From assembly GCF_030412785.1 (NCBI RefSeq), contig NZ_CP125295.1, positions 2,108,001 to 2,172,000 of the forward strand: 64,000 bases of DNA, read 5' to 3'. The position numbers were made by a program, and so were the translations under genes. Positions 52,561-60,418 of this stretch are shown piece after piece. The DNA is from Paraburkholderia sabiae. GTDB lineage: Bacteria; Pseudomonadota; Gammaproteobacteria; Burkholderiales; Burkholderiaceae. The number at the start of each line of letters is the position of its first letter. The stretch's first letter is position 1. The notes under the pieces are model-generated. The model did no database searches. It was not told the DNA's origin and was given only the letters and a program-made list of their open reading frames with translations.

Positions 52561-52578
52561 CACTGCACATGTGCAGTG
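52561..52578. repeat. Perfect 18-bp palindrome CACTGCACATGTGCAGTG
   Basis: A self-complementary 18-mer 24 bases after the MBL-fold gene stop and 180 bases before the next gene. No T-run follows, so a protein-binding site is likelier than a terminator. Confidence 0.7.
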
Positions 52579-52758
52579 TCGACGGTCGCGCGGCACGCCT
52601 TTGTCGGCCAGCCCACATTCGGCATCACGCGAGGTACCCGGCATCCGGTTAAACCCTGTCCTGCACGGCACAACGTGCGTGTTATTGTCGTACACACACG
52701 GGTTCGAGCTTTGCTACGCGGAACTCACGTCATATCCGTTACCTTCGCGAGCGTCGCC

Positions 52759-53124
52759 ATGAGTGATGTACGCCATCTTCTGAGCCAACGCGACCGCGTG
52801 GAGCTGCTGTGCTGGCTCACATGCGGAAGCCTCGGCGCCTGGTATCTGAACGAAACCTGGCCCTCACCGTCCTTTCACGTAGAAGCCGCGCACAAGTGGC
52901 TCGACCGGCACGGGCGCACGGCCGACTGGCTGTGCATCGCGCGGTTGTCGGCCATCGCGCTCGATATCGCGCAACGGCATGCATCGTTTGTCGAAGCCGA
53001 CTGGGCGCGCGACGCCGTCGAAGAAATTCTCGACACCGACGAACTCGACGCGCAGGCACGCCTCGTCCTGACGGTGCTTGGCGACTGCGAACGCGCGCTT
53101 GCCGACAAGCGCGTCGCGGACTGA
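52759..53124 (+). CDS. Hypothetical protein, 121 residues
   Basis: It begins MSDVRHLLSQRDRVELLCWLTCGSLGAWYLNETWPSP. There is no signal peptide or membrane segment, but many Trp, Cys and Leu residues in a helical pattern, ending acidic (DTDELDAQARLVLTVLGDCERALADKR). I do not recognise the family. Codon use is like the neighbours, with strong third-position GC, and the start codon is placed so that the protein begins at the ordered part. It is convergent with the DUF899 gene, 32 bases apart. An 18-bp palindrome lies 180 bases upstream. Confidence 0.6.
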   Translation: MSDVRHLLSQRDRVELLCWLTCGSLGAWYLNETWPSPSFHVEAAHKWLDRHGRTADWLCIARLSAIALDIAQRHASFVEADWARDAVEEILDTDELDAQARLVLTVLGDCERALADKRVAD

Positions 53125-53156
53125 CGGCACGGCGCGCCTGGTTCAGCAGACCTGAT

Positions 53157-53867
53157 TCAGCGCGCGTAATCGAGCTTCGGATACCAGTTCGGATCACGCC
53201 CCTCGGGCGTCATGTCGAAGATCGTCCACATCGGCATCAAATCCGGCGCGCCACGCGGATCCTGACCGGGATCGGCCGTCGGAAAACCCATCTCCGACGC
53301 GTAAAAATGCCTGATCGTGCCGTCGCGGCGCGTGAAAACGTGGAATGCGGGAGCGTCGCCGCCGTCATCGTCGATCGCACCGAAGTCGCGGCTGTACACG
53401 CCGTTCGCATCGGAATACAGCTTCAGATCGCGCCAGCCGCGCTCCTCTTTGAACGCCGCCAGCCGCTCGAGCGGCGAACGCGCGACCACGGCGAGCGCGA
53501 TGCGCTGCGTGATATCGCGCGCCTCGCCGTCCCACGCGCCGAGCAGCGACGTGCACATCGGACATGGCCGCTCGCGCTGCGGCCCGAACATGAAGCTGTA
53601 GATCACGAGCGTGTCCTTGTCGCCGAACAGGCCCGCGATATCGACAGGCCCCGCTTCGCCGACGAACCGATAATTGCCCGTCACTTCGCCGCCCTGCGGC
53701 AGCGCGCGACGTTGTGCGGCGACGCGTTCGATATGCCGGCGCAATTTGATTTCTTCCGCGAGCAGCGCGTCGCGCGCACGACGATACTCGACGCTTTCGT
53801 TCGGGAAGTGCCTGCCGTTGCGCTTCGCAAGCTCGACGGCGGGCACGAGAGAAGATGCATCAGACAT
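53157..53867 (-). CDS. DUF899 (thioredoxin-like) family protein
   Basis: 236 residues. It has EYRRARDALLAEEIKLRRHIERVAAQRRALPQGGEV near 27-62, DLF-like IAGLFGDKDTLVIYSFMFGPQRERPCPMCTSLLGAWDG near 77-115, where CPMC resembles a thioredoxin CxxC, and the C-terminal MPMWTIFDMTPEGRDPNWYPKLDY typical of DUF899. The fold is thioredoxin-like; the function is unassigned, perhaps a redox protein. The start at 53867 has GGAGGC about 7 bases upstream. It lies 31 bases after the GST gene on the same strand, so the two may be one redox-stress unit. Confidence 0.9.
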   Translation of the reverse strand: MSDASSLVPAVELAKRNGRHFPNESVEYRRARDALLAEEIKLRRHIERVAAQRRALPQGGEVTGNYRFVGEAGPVDIAGLFGDKDTLVIYSFMFGPQRERPCPMCTSLLGAWDGEARDITQRIALAVVARSPLERLAAFKEERGWRDLKLYSDANGVYSRDFGAIDDDGGDAPAFHVFTRRDGTIRHFYASEMGFPTADPGQDPRGAPDLMPMWTIFDMTPEGRDPNWYPKLDYAR

Positions 53868-53898
53868 GGTGCCTCCAGTGAATATGTCCGGCGAAGGC

Positions 53899-54552
53899 TC
53901 AGTCGCGATCCGGCGCGCCGAGCGGAAACAGATGCCGGTAAGGCCGCGCCTCATCGACGGCGCGCGCGAACGATGGCCGTTTCAGCAGACGCTTGCGATA
54001 CGCGAGCACGTGCTCGAACTTCGGGTCGATGCGATGCGTCCAGTCGGCATAGAAGAGAAACGGCGCGGCGCCGCAGTCCGCGAGACTGAAGCGATCGCCC
54101 GTCGCCCATTCGCGGTCTTTCATCACGTCGTCGAGCCACGCGTACGCCCTGTCGAGCAGCGCCCGCGCATCGGCGACGCCGCGTGGATCGCGCTCGTTTT
54201 CATCGCGCATCCCGTCGAACACGATCTTCTGCTGCGGCGTCGCCATGTAGTTGTCGAAGAAACGGTCCATGAAACGCACGTCGAGCGCCGCGCGCGGATC
54301 GTCGGGCAGCAGCTTGACCGAACCAGGATGAAACAGCGCGAGATGCTCGATGATCACGGTCGCCTCGGCAATCGTGCGGCCCTCGTCGACGAGCATCGGA
54401 AAGCGCCGGATCGGCCAGCGCGCGGTGAGTTCATCCATCGCGCCGGGTTCGTCGAGGCGGCGGTATTCGAACGGCGTACCGTTCTCGTAGAGCGCGGTGA
54501 GCGCCTTCTGGCAATACGAAGAAAACGGATGGGCGTAGAGCGTCAAGGTCAT
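53899..54552 (-). CDS. Glutathione S-transferase
   Basis: 217 residues. The N-terminal thioredoxin domain (1-80) starts LTLYAHPFSSYCQKALTALYENGTPFEY, with Ser/Cys of the active site near 10-13 and the cis-Pro-type segment RRFPMLVDEGRTIAEATVIIEHL near 49-71. The helical C-terminal domain has FMDRFFDNYMATPQQKIVFD and WATGDRFSLADCGAAPFLFYADW. It conjugates glutathione to electrophiles or reduces peroxides. It is followed on the same strand by a DUF899 protein and preceded by an unrelated MBL gene 124 bases away. Confidence 0.93.
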   Translation of the reverse strand: MTLTLYAHPFSSYCQKALTALYENGTPFEYRRLDEPGAMDELTARWPIRRFPMLVDEGRTIAEATVIIEHLALFHPGSVKLLPDDPRAALDVRFMDRFFDNYMATPQQKIVFDGMRDENERDPRGVADARALLDRAYAWLDDVMKDREWATGDRFSLADCGAAPFLFYADWTHRIDPKFEHVLAYRKRLLKRPSFARAVDEARPYRHLFPLGAPDRD

Positions 54553-54676
54553 CGTCGTCGTCCTTGCAGGCAGAGTGCGGACGAAATTGTCCGCTTACTG
54601 GGACGACGAACGGCCTCGATTGAAATCGACAGGTGGTGCGAAAAAACTTTTGCTGCGCTGCGGCGTCGATGCGCCT

Positions 54677-55408
54677 TTATTCACGCAGCGATACCGCCAG
54701 CGCGCGCAGCAGCGCCGCGCCGTCGCCCTGCCACGCACTGCCGTGCATGCACGCGAGCGTGCGTGGCGCGAGCGCGGCAAGCCGCTCGAGCATCGCGTCG
54801 CCGTGTTTCGTGTGCGAGTAGTAATCCATGCTGCGCCGGAACGCCTCGCTCGAGCTGAGAATGTCCGCGCTCGTCATGACGGGCAGATCCGCGCCGCCTT
54901 GCGTGAAAAGGTCGCCGCAAAACAGCGTCTGCGTGGTGTCGTCGACCAGCATGCCGCATTCCCATGCGTGCGGCAGATGCGGCGTCGCGAGCCAGCGCAG
55001 CCGGTGACGGCCGAGATCGACCGCTTCGCCATCGTCGAGCCCCCGCGCGGGCCGCTCGGCGAGATCGTCGATCGACACCATCTTCGCGATTGCACTGCAC
55101 AGCGGCTGCGCATTGGGCGAGACTGCGAGCCACTCGTTCAGCGAGCCGCACTCGTCCGCTTCGACATGCGAGAACGCTATGTGCCGCAGCCGTTCGGGCG
55201 GCAACACGGACGCCACCGCTTCGCGCACGAGCGGGAACATTTTGCGCGGGCCCGTATGAAAGAGCAGCGGCTCGTCGTCGACGATCAGATACTGGTTGAA
55301 CGAGAAGCCGCCCGGGCCGCCTTCGAAGACGATGGGCGTGTTGATCCGGTAGATCCCGTCCGCGACTTGATGGACGTTGGTGCCCGACACCGCGTTGGTG
55401 ACCGTCAT
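54677..55408 (-). CDS. Diiron MBL-fold protein (oxygen-binding, flavodiiron-like domain)
   Basis: 243 residues. The metal motif FSHVEADECGSLNEWL near 79-94 is H-x-E-x-D, as in flavodiiron proteins and unlike the HxHxDH of hydrolases. Later ligands are His in TPHLPHAWECGML near 147, Asp in LFCGDLFTQGG near 162, and His in LACMHGSAWQGDG near 220. No flavodoxin domain is attached. Such stand-alone ODP proteins may reduce oxygen or NO with a separate donor or act as sensors. It lies 54 bases after a DOPA-dioxygenase-family gene on the same strand. Confidence 0.85.
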   Translation of the reverse strand: MTVTNAVSGTNVHQVADGIYRINTPIVFEGGPGGFSFNQYLIVDDEPLLFHTGPRKMFPLVREAVASVLPPERLRHIAFSHVEADECGSLNEWLAVSPNAQPLCSAIAKMVSIDDLAERPARGLDDGEAVDLGRHRLRWLATPHLPHAWECGMLVDDTTQTLFCGDLFTQGGADLPVMTSADILSSSEAFRRSMDYYSHTKHGDAMLERLAALAPRTLACMHGSAWQGDGAALLRALAVSLRE

Positions 55409-55462
55409 GACCAGACCTCCATGCGCGTAGTGCGCACGACGCTGCGCCGGACCGTGCGTGCG

Positions 55463-55801
55463 CTATCCGCCCAGCGCGGCGAGCTTCAGTTGATACGAAC
55501 GCCCGATCCACGCCGCGCAATCGCGATGATCGCGCAGCGCGTCGCCCGTATTCGGATGCAGGAATACATCGAGCGTGCCGTGATTCAGCGCGAGCCATTC
55601 GAACAGTTCGGCGAAAAGCGCGGTGTCGAACTTGAGCTGATACGACCACATCGGATGCGGACCGACGGGGCGCTCGTGAAAGCGCCCGATTTCGAGCCGC
55701 TCGCCGAAGCGCGCCTCGATGGTGTCGCGCAGCGCCCACGCGATGTCGCGCGTCGCCTGATCGAAATAGATGTGTGCGTGCCAGTTGACCACTGCCGTCA
55801 T
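55463..55801 (-). CDS. DOPA 4,5-dioxygenase family protein
   Basis: 112 residues. It contains WHAHIYFDQATRDIAWALRDTIEARFG near 6-32, RFHERPVGPHPMWSYQLKF near 40-58, and LDVFLHPNTGDALRDHRDCAAWIG near 76-100, all conserved in the small metal-binding DOPA dioxygenases; three histidines are in place. Bacterial members are poorly characterised and may cleave catechols or just share the fold. The start at 55801 gives the usual N terminus. It is on the same strand as, and 54 bases upstream of, the diiron MBL gene. Confidence 0.9.
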   Translation of the reverse strand: MTAVVNWHAHIYFDQATRDIAWALRDTIEARFGERLEIGRFHERPVGPHPMWSYQLKFDTALFAELFEWLALNHGTLDVFLHPNTGDALRDHRDCAAWIGRSYQLKLAALGG

Positions 55802-55891
55802 GGTTCGTTGCGGCCGATGCCGCCCTTCGCTTCGGGTTGTGCGACGTTCATCATAGGCTGTCAGTCGACGTATGAACAAATCATCGGGCGC

Positions 55892-56947
55892 TTATCGGGC
55901 TTTGATGCGCACTTCGATCGCGCCGATCAGCCCTTCGACCCAGCCGCGCAGCCGCGCATCCGACATCGACACGGGCAGCGAGCGCGCGATGATTCCGTAC
56001 ACCTGCTTGCGCTGGATCTTCGACACTTTCGCGGGTTCCAGCCAATGCGCGTTATCGACGAGCAGCAGCAGCGTTTCGAGCCCGATCACGATCGGCCACA
56101 CGCAGGCGAGCCGCAGACGCAGCGAAAAACGCGGAATGGCCAGCGTGTAGTCGAGCGCCGCGCGAAAGTGATCGAGCGACTTGCGCACGAGTTCGTGCAT
56201 CAGCGGCTGCGCGCGCTCCGATGCCTGCGGCTGCAGCATCATCGGCGGCGTGAGGCCGAAGCGATCGAGCATCACGGACGGCAGATAGCAGCGTCCGATC
56301 CGCAGATCCTTGCCGCAGTCGCGTAACACGTTGGTCATCTGCAGCGCTTTGCCGAAGCGGACGCCGCGATCGAGCATCGTCGCGGAATCGGCTTTCAGCG
56401 TGCCGGGCAGATGCGCATACGTCATCTTCGTCCAGAACTCGCCGACACAACCGGCCACCAGATACGTATAGCGGTCCAGTTCGTCCCATTCGCGCAGCGC
56501 GACGATCTGGCCCGAGCGTTCGTCGGGGAAGGTGCGCAAGTCGAATTCCATGCCCGTCGTCAGCGTCGTGACGATCTCCCGCACGGCGGCTCGATCGTCG
56601 GCGTCGAGTTGCTGCAGCACGCCGAGCGCGGGTTCGATCGATTCGAGCAGCACCTTTTCATCCGACTGCGTCTGCTGCCCCGCCACTTCGCTTGCGAGAC
56701 GCCGCGCGAGTTCGCCGTCGTCGGTCGCGCCGTTCACTTGTTCACGTAGCGCGAGCAGCAGCTTGAGCCGCTGTTCGGGCGGAATCAGTGCGGTATCGGC
56801 GATCGTGTCGGCGGCGCGCGCGAGCAGATACGCGAGCCCGATAGGATCGCGCATGCCGGCGGGCAGAATGCGCAGCGTCAGGTAAAACGAACGGGACACC
56901 CCTTTGAGCAACGGGCCCAGCAGAAAGGCCCGAGTGGAACTGGACAT
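55892..56947 (-). CDS. Squalene/phytoene synthase family protein
   Basis: 351 residues. The first Asp-rich motif is AYLLARAADTIADTA near 38-52 and the second NVLRDCGKDLRIGRCYLP near 207-224. They frame the two-step condensation of prenyl diphosphates. RSFYLTLRILP near 19-29 is also typical. The length and the second motif are closer to farnesyl-diphosphate farnesyltransferase (squalene synthase) than to the shorter HpnC/HpnD proteins. A hydrophobic C-terminal segment (ALAC-VWPIVIGLETLLLLVDN near 280) may anchor it. There are no other hopanoid or carotenoid genes nearby, so it stands alone. Confidence 0.9.
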   Translation of the reverse strand: MSSSTRAFLLGPLLKGVSRSFYLTLRILPAGMRDPIGLAYLLARAADTIADTALIPPEQRLKLLLALREQVNGATDDGELARRLASEVAGQQTQSDEKVLLESIEPALGVLQQLDADDRAAVREIVTTLTTGMEFDLRTFPDERSGQIVALREWDELDRYTYLVAGCVGEFWTKMTYAHLPGTLKADSATMLDRGVRFGKALQMTNVLRDCGKDLRIGRCYLPSVMLDRFGLTPPMMLQPQASERAQPLMHELVRKSLDHFRAALDYTLAIPRFSLRLRLACVWPIVIGLETLLLLVDNAHWLEPAKVSKIQRKQVYGIIARSLPVSMSDARLRGWVEGLIGAIEVRIKAR

Positions 56948-57451
56948 GAGATGAGGTCGAAGATTGTTGATCGATGTCGGCTTGTGCGCGGCACGCGAAG
57001 CTGGACTGTTCAGCGCTGCCGCATTGTATCCGGCATGCGTGCTTCACCGGCGGGACGGCGCTCAAATGCGAACTGCGATGCTTCGATGAAGCGCGCATAA
57101 AACCAGCAATACGCAGCGGGGCCAGGCACAATGCGGGCAGATTGCGACCACGTTTTGCAAGCTTTCCTGCTACAATCCAAAGCCTCAAGCAGTCGTTCTT
57201 CATCCACTCATTCACCCTAGGGAGGCGTTCAATGCACGCAACGTACATCGCAGTCTCTCTCGGGATGCCACGACGCTTCGTCAGCTCTCCGAGCTAGGTT
57301 GCCGTCCGCGCTGGCAAGCAACAACAGCCCGCGCCTTTATCAGACTACCGGTTTTCTTTGTCGCCGCCGCGCGTTGGCGGGCATCGGTCGTCCGTTTCCG
57401 AATCTCCTGACTGGATAGCGCTGCGCCGCTTCGCGCCGCACGCTGCGACAC
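56948..57451. other. Intergenic/leader region upstream of the ABC exporter
   Basis: 504 bases between divergent genes. It holds a possible -10 (TACAAT, 57171-57176) and a 21-codon reading frame with a strong ribosome binding site. The stretch 57300-57450 after it has short inverted repeats such as TTGCC...GGCAA but no clear terminator. Confidence 0.5.
57232..57297 (+). CDS. Possible 21-residue leader peptide
   Basis: An ATG at 57232 preceded by AGGGAGG at 57219-57225, the best Shine-Dalgarno sequence in this region. It encodes MHATYIAVSLGMPRRFVSSP and one final Ser. The frame stops 154 bases before the ABC exporter gene. No known attenuator peptide is recognised. Strong initiation signals on such a short frame make a translated leader or small protein plausible, but conservation has not been tested. 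Confidence 0.4.
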   Translation: MHATYIAVSLGMPRRFVSSPS

Positions 57452-59320
57452 ATGGCTAGCAAAAAACTCGACTTTGGCGCGCAAGCGTTCAGAAGCGTTC
57501 TCGGCTTCACTTTTATCCACTGGCGCAGGCAGCCGGTGCGCGTCGCGGGCATCGCGGCGTTCGCGCTGCTGGCCGCATTCGCCGACGTGCTGACACCGCT
57601 CTTCGCGGGCCGTCTCGTCGATGCGCTCGCCTCGGGCACCACGCTCGGCAAGGACGTCGCCTCGCATCCGGCGCTGAGCGCGTTCGGCGTGCTGATCGCG
57701 CTCGGCATCGGCGGCACGCTGCTGCGGCAGCTGGTGTATCGCAGCATCATCGTGATGACGCTGAAGATGATGAGCGCGATCTGCGCGAACGCGTTTCATC
57801 GCGTGCAGCGCTTTTCGACCGACTGGCACGCGAACAGCTTCGCGGGCTCGACGGTGCGCAAGATCACGCGCGGCATCTGGGCGCTCGATCTGCTCAACGA
57901 CACGCTGCTGATCGCGCTGCTGCCGTCGCTGGTGATGCTCGCCGGATCCACCGTGCTGCTCGGCATTCACTGGCCCGTGATGGGCCTCGTGGTCGGCGTC
58001 GGCTCGCTGCTGTATGTGGTCGTAACGGTCGCGCTGTCGCTCGGCTATGTCGCGCCTGCCGCGCGTCTCGGCAACCTGTGGGACACGCGTATGGGCGGCT
58101 CGCTCGCGGATGCCGTGAGCTGCAACGCCGTCGTCAAGGCGTTCGGCGCGGAAGAGCGCGAGGAAGCGCGGCTCGAACGCGTGATCGATAAATGGCGGCA
58201 GCGCACGCGCCGCACGTGGCAGCGTGGAACGACCAACGGCGGCGTGCAGGGCGCGATGCTCGCGGCGATGCAGGCGGCGATCCTCGGCGCGGCGCTGCTG
58301 CTGTGGCTGCGCGACGAAGCGAGCGTCGGCGACATCACGTATGCACTGACCACGTTCTTCGTGCTGCAAGGCTATCTGCGCGATGTCGGCATGCACGTGC
58401 GCAATCTGCAGCGCTCGGTCAACGACATGGAAGAACTCGTCGCGCTGGAACGTGAACCGCTCGGCATCGAAGACAAGCCGGGCGCACGCGCCATCGAGAT
58501 CGGTCAAGGCGAAATCCGCTTCGATCACGTAACGTTCCGCTACGGCGCGCAGCGCACGGCGCTGTACAACGACTTCTCGCTGCGCATCGCGCCGGGCGAG
58601 CGGATCGGTCTGGTCGGGCATTCGGGTTCGGGCAAGACGACGTTCATCAAGCTGATCCAGCGTCTGTACGACATCGACGAGGGCAGCATCACGATCGACG
58701 GGCAGAACATCGCCGATGTGCAACAGGCGTCGCTGCGCCGCCGCATCGCGATCGTGCAGCAGGAGCCCGTGCTGTTCCACCGCTCGCTCGCGGAGAACAT
58801 CGCGTACGCGCGGCCGGGCGCCTCGTTCGACGACATCGTGCAGGCCGCGAAGCTCGCCAGCGCGCATGACTTCATCACTGCGCTGCCGCACGGTTACGAC
58901 ACGCTCGTCGGCGAGCGCGGCGTCAAGCTGTCGGGCGGCGAGCGCCAGCGGGTTGCGATCGCGCGGGCCTTCCTTGCGGATGCGCCGATTCTGATCTTCG
59001 ACGAGGCCACGTCGAGCCTCGACAGCGAAAGCGAGGTGCTGATCCAGCAGGCGATGGAGCGGCTGATGGTCGGACGCACTACTCTGGTCGTCGCGCACCG
59101 GCTGTCGACCGTGCGCGCGCTCGACCGTCTGCTCGTGCTCGACAAGGGTCGCGTGGTCGAAGAAGGCAGCCACGAGCAACTGATCCGAATCGACAACGGC
59201 GTGTACCGGCGGCTTTTCGAGCGTCAGGCGCTGGAGTTGACCAAGGGTCTGCTCGACGATGGCCCTGTGCGTACCAGCGAGCGTTTTACTGGCGATCCGA
59301 GCCTGATCGCCGGGAAGTAG
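57452..59320 (+). CDS. ABC transporter, fused permease and ATPase (exporter type)
   Basis: 622 residues. The membrane domain spans about 1-330 with six helices. The nucleotide-binding domain has Walker A GHSGSGKTT near 390, the Q-loop VQQEPVLFH, signature LSGGERQRVAIARAF near 493, Walker B ILIFDEATSSLD near 513 and switch His in VVAHRLSTV. It would work as a homodimer, exporting lipids, peptides or drugs. An intrinsic terminator follows directly. The long leader upstream suggests post-transcriptional control. Confidence 0.93.
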   Translation: MASKKLDFGAQAFRSVLGFTFIHWRRQPVRVAGIAAFALLAAFADVLTPLFAGRLVDALASGTTLGKDVASHPALSAFGVLIALGIGGTLLRQLVYRSIIVMTLKMMSAICANAFHRVQRFSTDWHANSFAGSTVRKITRGIWALDLLNDTLLIALLPSLVMLAGSTVLLGIHWPVMGLVVGVGSLLYVVVTVALSLGYVAPAARLGNLWDTRMGGSLADAVSCNAVVKAFGAEEREEARLERVIDKWRQRTRRTWQRGTTNGGVQGAMLAAMQAAILGAALLLWLRDEASVGDITYALTTFFVLQGYLRDVGMHVRNLQRSVNDMEELVALEREPLGIEDKPGARAIEIGQGEIRFDHVTFRYGAQRTALYNDFSLRIAPGERIGLVGHSGSGKTTFIKLIQRLYDIDEGSITIDGQNIADVQQASLRRRIAIVQQEPVLFHRSLAENIAYARPGASFDDIVQAAKLASAHDFITALPHGYDTLVGERGVKLSGGERQRVAIARAFLADAPILIFDEATSSLDSESEVLIQQAMERLMVGRTTLVVAHRLSTVRALDRLLVLDKGRVVEEGSHEQLIRIDNGVYRRLFERQALELTKGLLDDGPVRTSERFTGDPSLIAGK

Positions 59321-59323
59321 ACC

Positions 59324-59358
59324 AAAGAGCGGTTCGTACACGCGAACCGCTCTTTTTT
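59324..59358 (+). terminator. Intrinsic terminator after the ABC exporter
   Basis: AAAGAGCGGTTCG (59324-59336) pairs with CGAACCGCTCTTT (59343-59355) around TACACG, and the T-run continues to 59358. Confidence 0.92.
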
Positions 59359-59459
59359 CATGCGCAGATGAAGCAAACTCAGGCGCCTGCCGCTTGCTAT
59401 CATCAGCGATTCAACGACTCAGCGAAGCTCATCTCGCGCCGCATCGAGGCAACACCGCC

Positions 59460-60380
59460 ATGACATTGCACATCGACACGCCGCTTCTCGAATCCCAACC
59501 GCTCAGTCATACGCTCGGCCGCCGCGTGCTGCTGAAAATGGACGCGCTGCAGCCGCCCGGCTCGTTCAAGATTCGCGGCATCGGTTACGCATGCGAACAG
59601 CATGCGAATCAGGGCAAGCGGCGCTTCGTGTCGTCGTCGGGCGGCAATGCGGGCATTGCGGTCGCGTATGCGGGCCGTGCGCTGTCGATTCCCGTCACCG
59701 TCGTCGTGCCGCAAAGCACGGGCGAGCGAGCGAAAGACCTGATCCGTCTGCAAGGCGCGGACGTGATCGTGCACGGCGCGACCTGGCAGGAAGCGAACGC
59801 GTTCGCGCTCGAAGCGGCCGGTCCCGACGACGCGTTCATCCATCCGTTCGACGATCCCCTCTTGTGGCACGGCCATGCGTCGATGATCGACGAGGTTGCG
59901 CGCGCGGGCGCGAAGTTCGACGCCGTCGTGCTGTCGGTGGGTGGCGGCGGCTTGATGGCGGGCGCGATCGAAGGTTTGCGGCGCAACGGTCTCGGCAACA
60001 TTCCCGTGATCGCCGTCGAAACGGAAGGCGCGTCGTCGCTGGCGCAGTCGGTGCGTGCGGGCGAGCGCGTCGAATTGCCGGGCATCACGAGCGTCGCGAC
60101 ATCGCTCGGCGCGAAGCAGGTCTGCGAGCAGGCGTTCACGCTGACGCAGACGCATCCCGTCGAATGTGTGGTGGTGTCGGATGCGGAAGCGGTGAACGCG
60201 TCACGCCGTTTCGTCGACGATCACCGCGTGCTGGTCGAACCGGCTTGCGGCGCTAGTCTCGCGCTCGTGTATCGGCGCACGGAAGCGCTGCAGCGTTTCG
60301 ACAGCGTGCTCGTGATCGTGTGCGGCGGCGCCGGTACGACGATCGAGCAACTGGAGCGCTGGCATCGCGAGATGGTGTGA
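59460..60380 (+). CDS. Serine/threonine dehydratase-like PLP enzyme
   Basis: 306 residues of the fold-type II family. The PLP lysine is in PPGSFKIRGIGYA near 41. The phosphate-binding SSSGGNAGIAVAYAGRAL is near 61, and the glycine-rich LSVGGGGLMAGAIEGLRR near 160 cradles the cofactor phosphate. It lacks the ACT domain of IlvA. Size and motifs resemble the short serine/threonine dehydratases (SDH-like), giving pyruvate or 2-oxobutanoate plus ammonia. The start at 59460 gives the family's usual beginning. It is convergent with the cytochrome P450 gene. Confidence 0.9.
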   Translation: MTLHIDTPLLESQPLSHTLGRRVLLKMDALQPPGSFKIRGIGYACEQHANQGKRRFVSSSGGNAGIAVAYAGRALSIPVTVVVPQSTGERAKDLIRLQGADVIVHGATWQEANAFALEAAGPDDAFIHPFDDPLLWHGHASMIDEVARAGAKFDAVVLSVGGGGLMAGAIEGLRRNGLGNIPVIAVETEGASSLAQSVRAGERVELPGITSVATSLGAKQVCEQAFTLTQTHPVECVVVSDAEAVNASRRFVDDHRVLVEPACGASLALVYRRTEALQRFDSVLVIVCGGAGTTIEQLERWHREMV

Positions 60381-60418
60381 GCTTTACGAACTCACACGTA
60401 TCTCGCGAAAGCATCCAC

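Noticed and set aside
57281..59341. 686-codon frame antisense to the ABC exporter
   Set aside because: Lacks any motif and has Arg/His-rich composition; the exporter carries all ATPase motifs.
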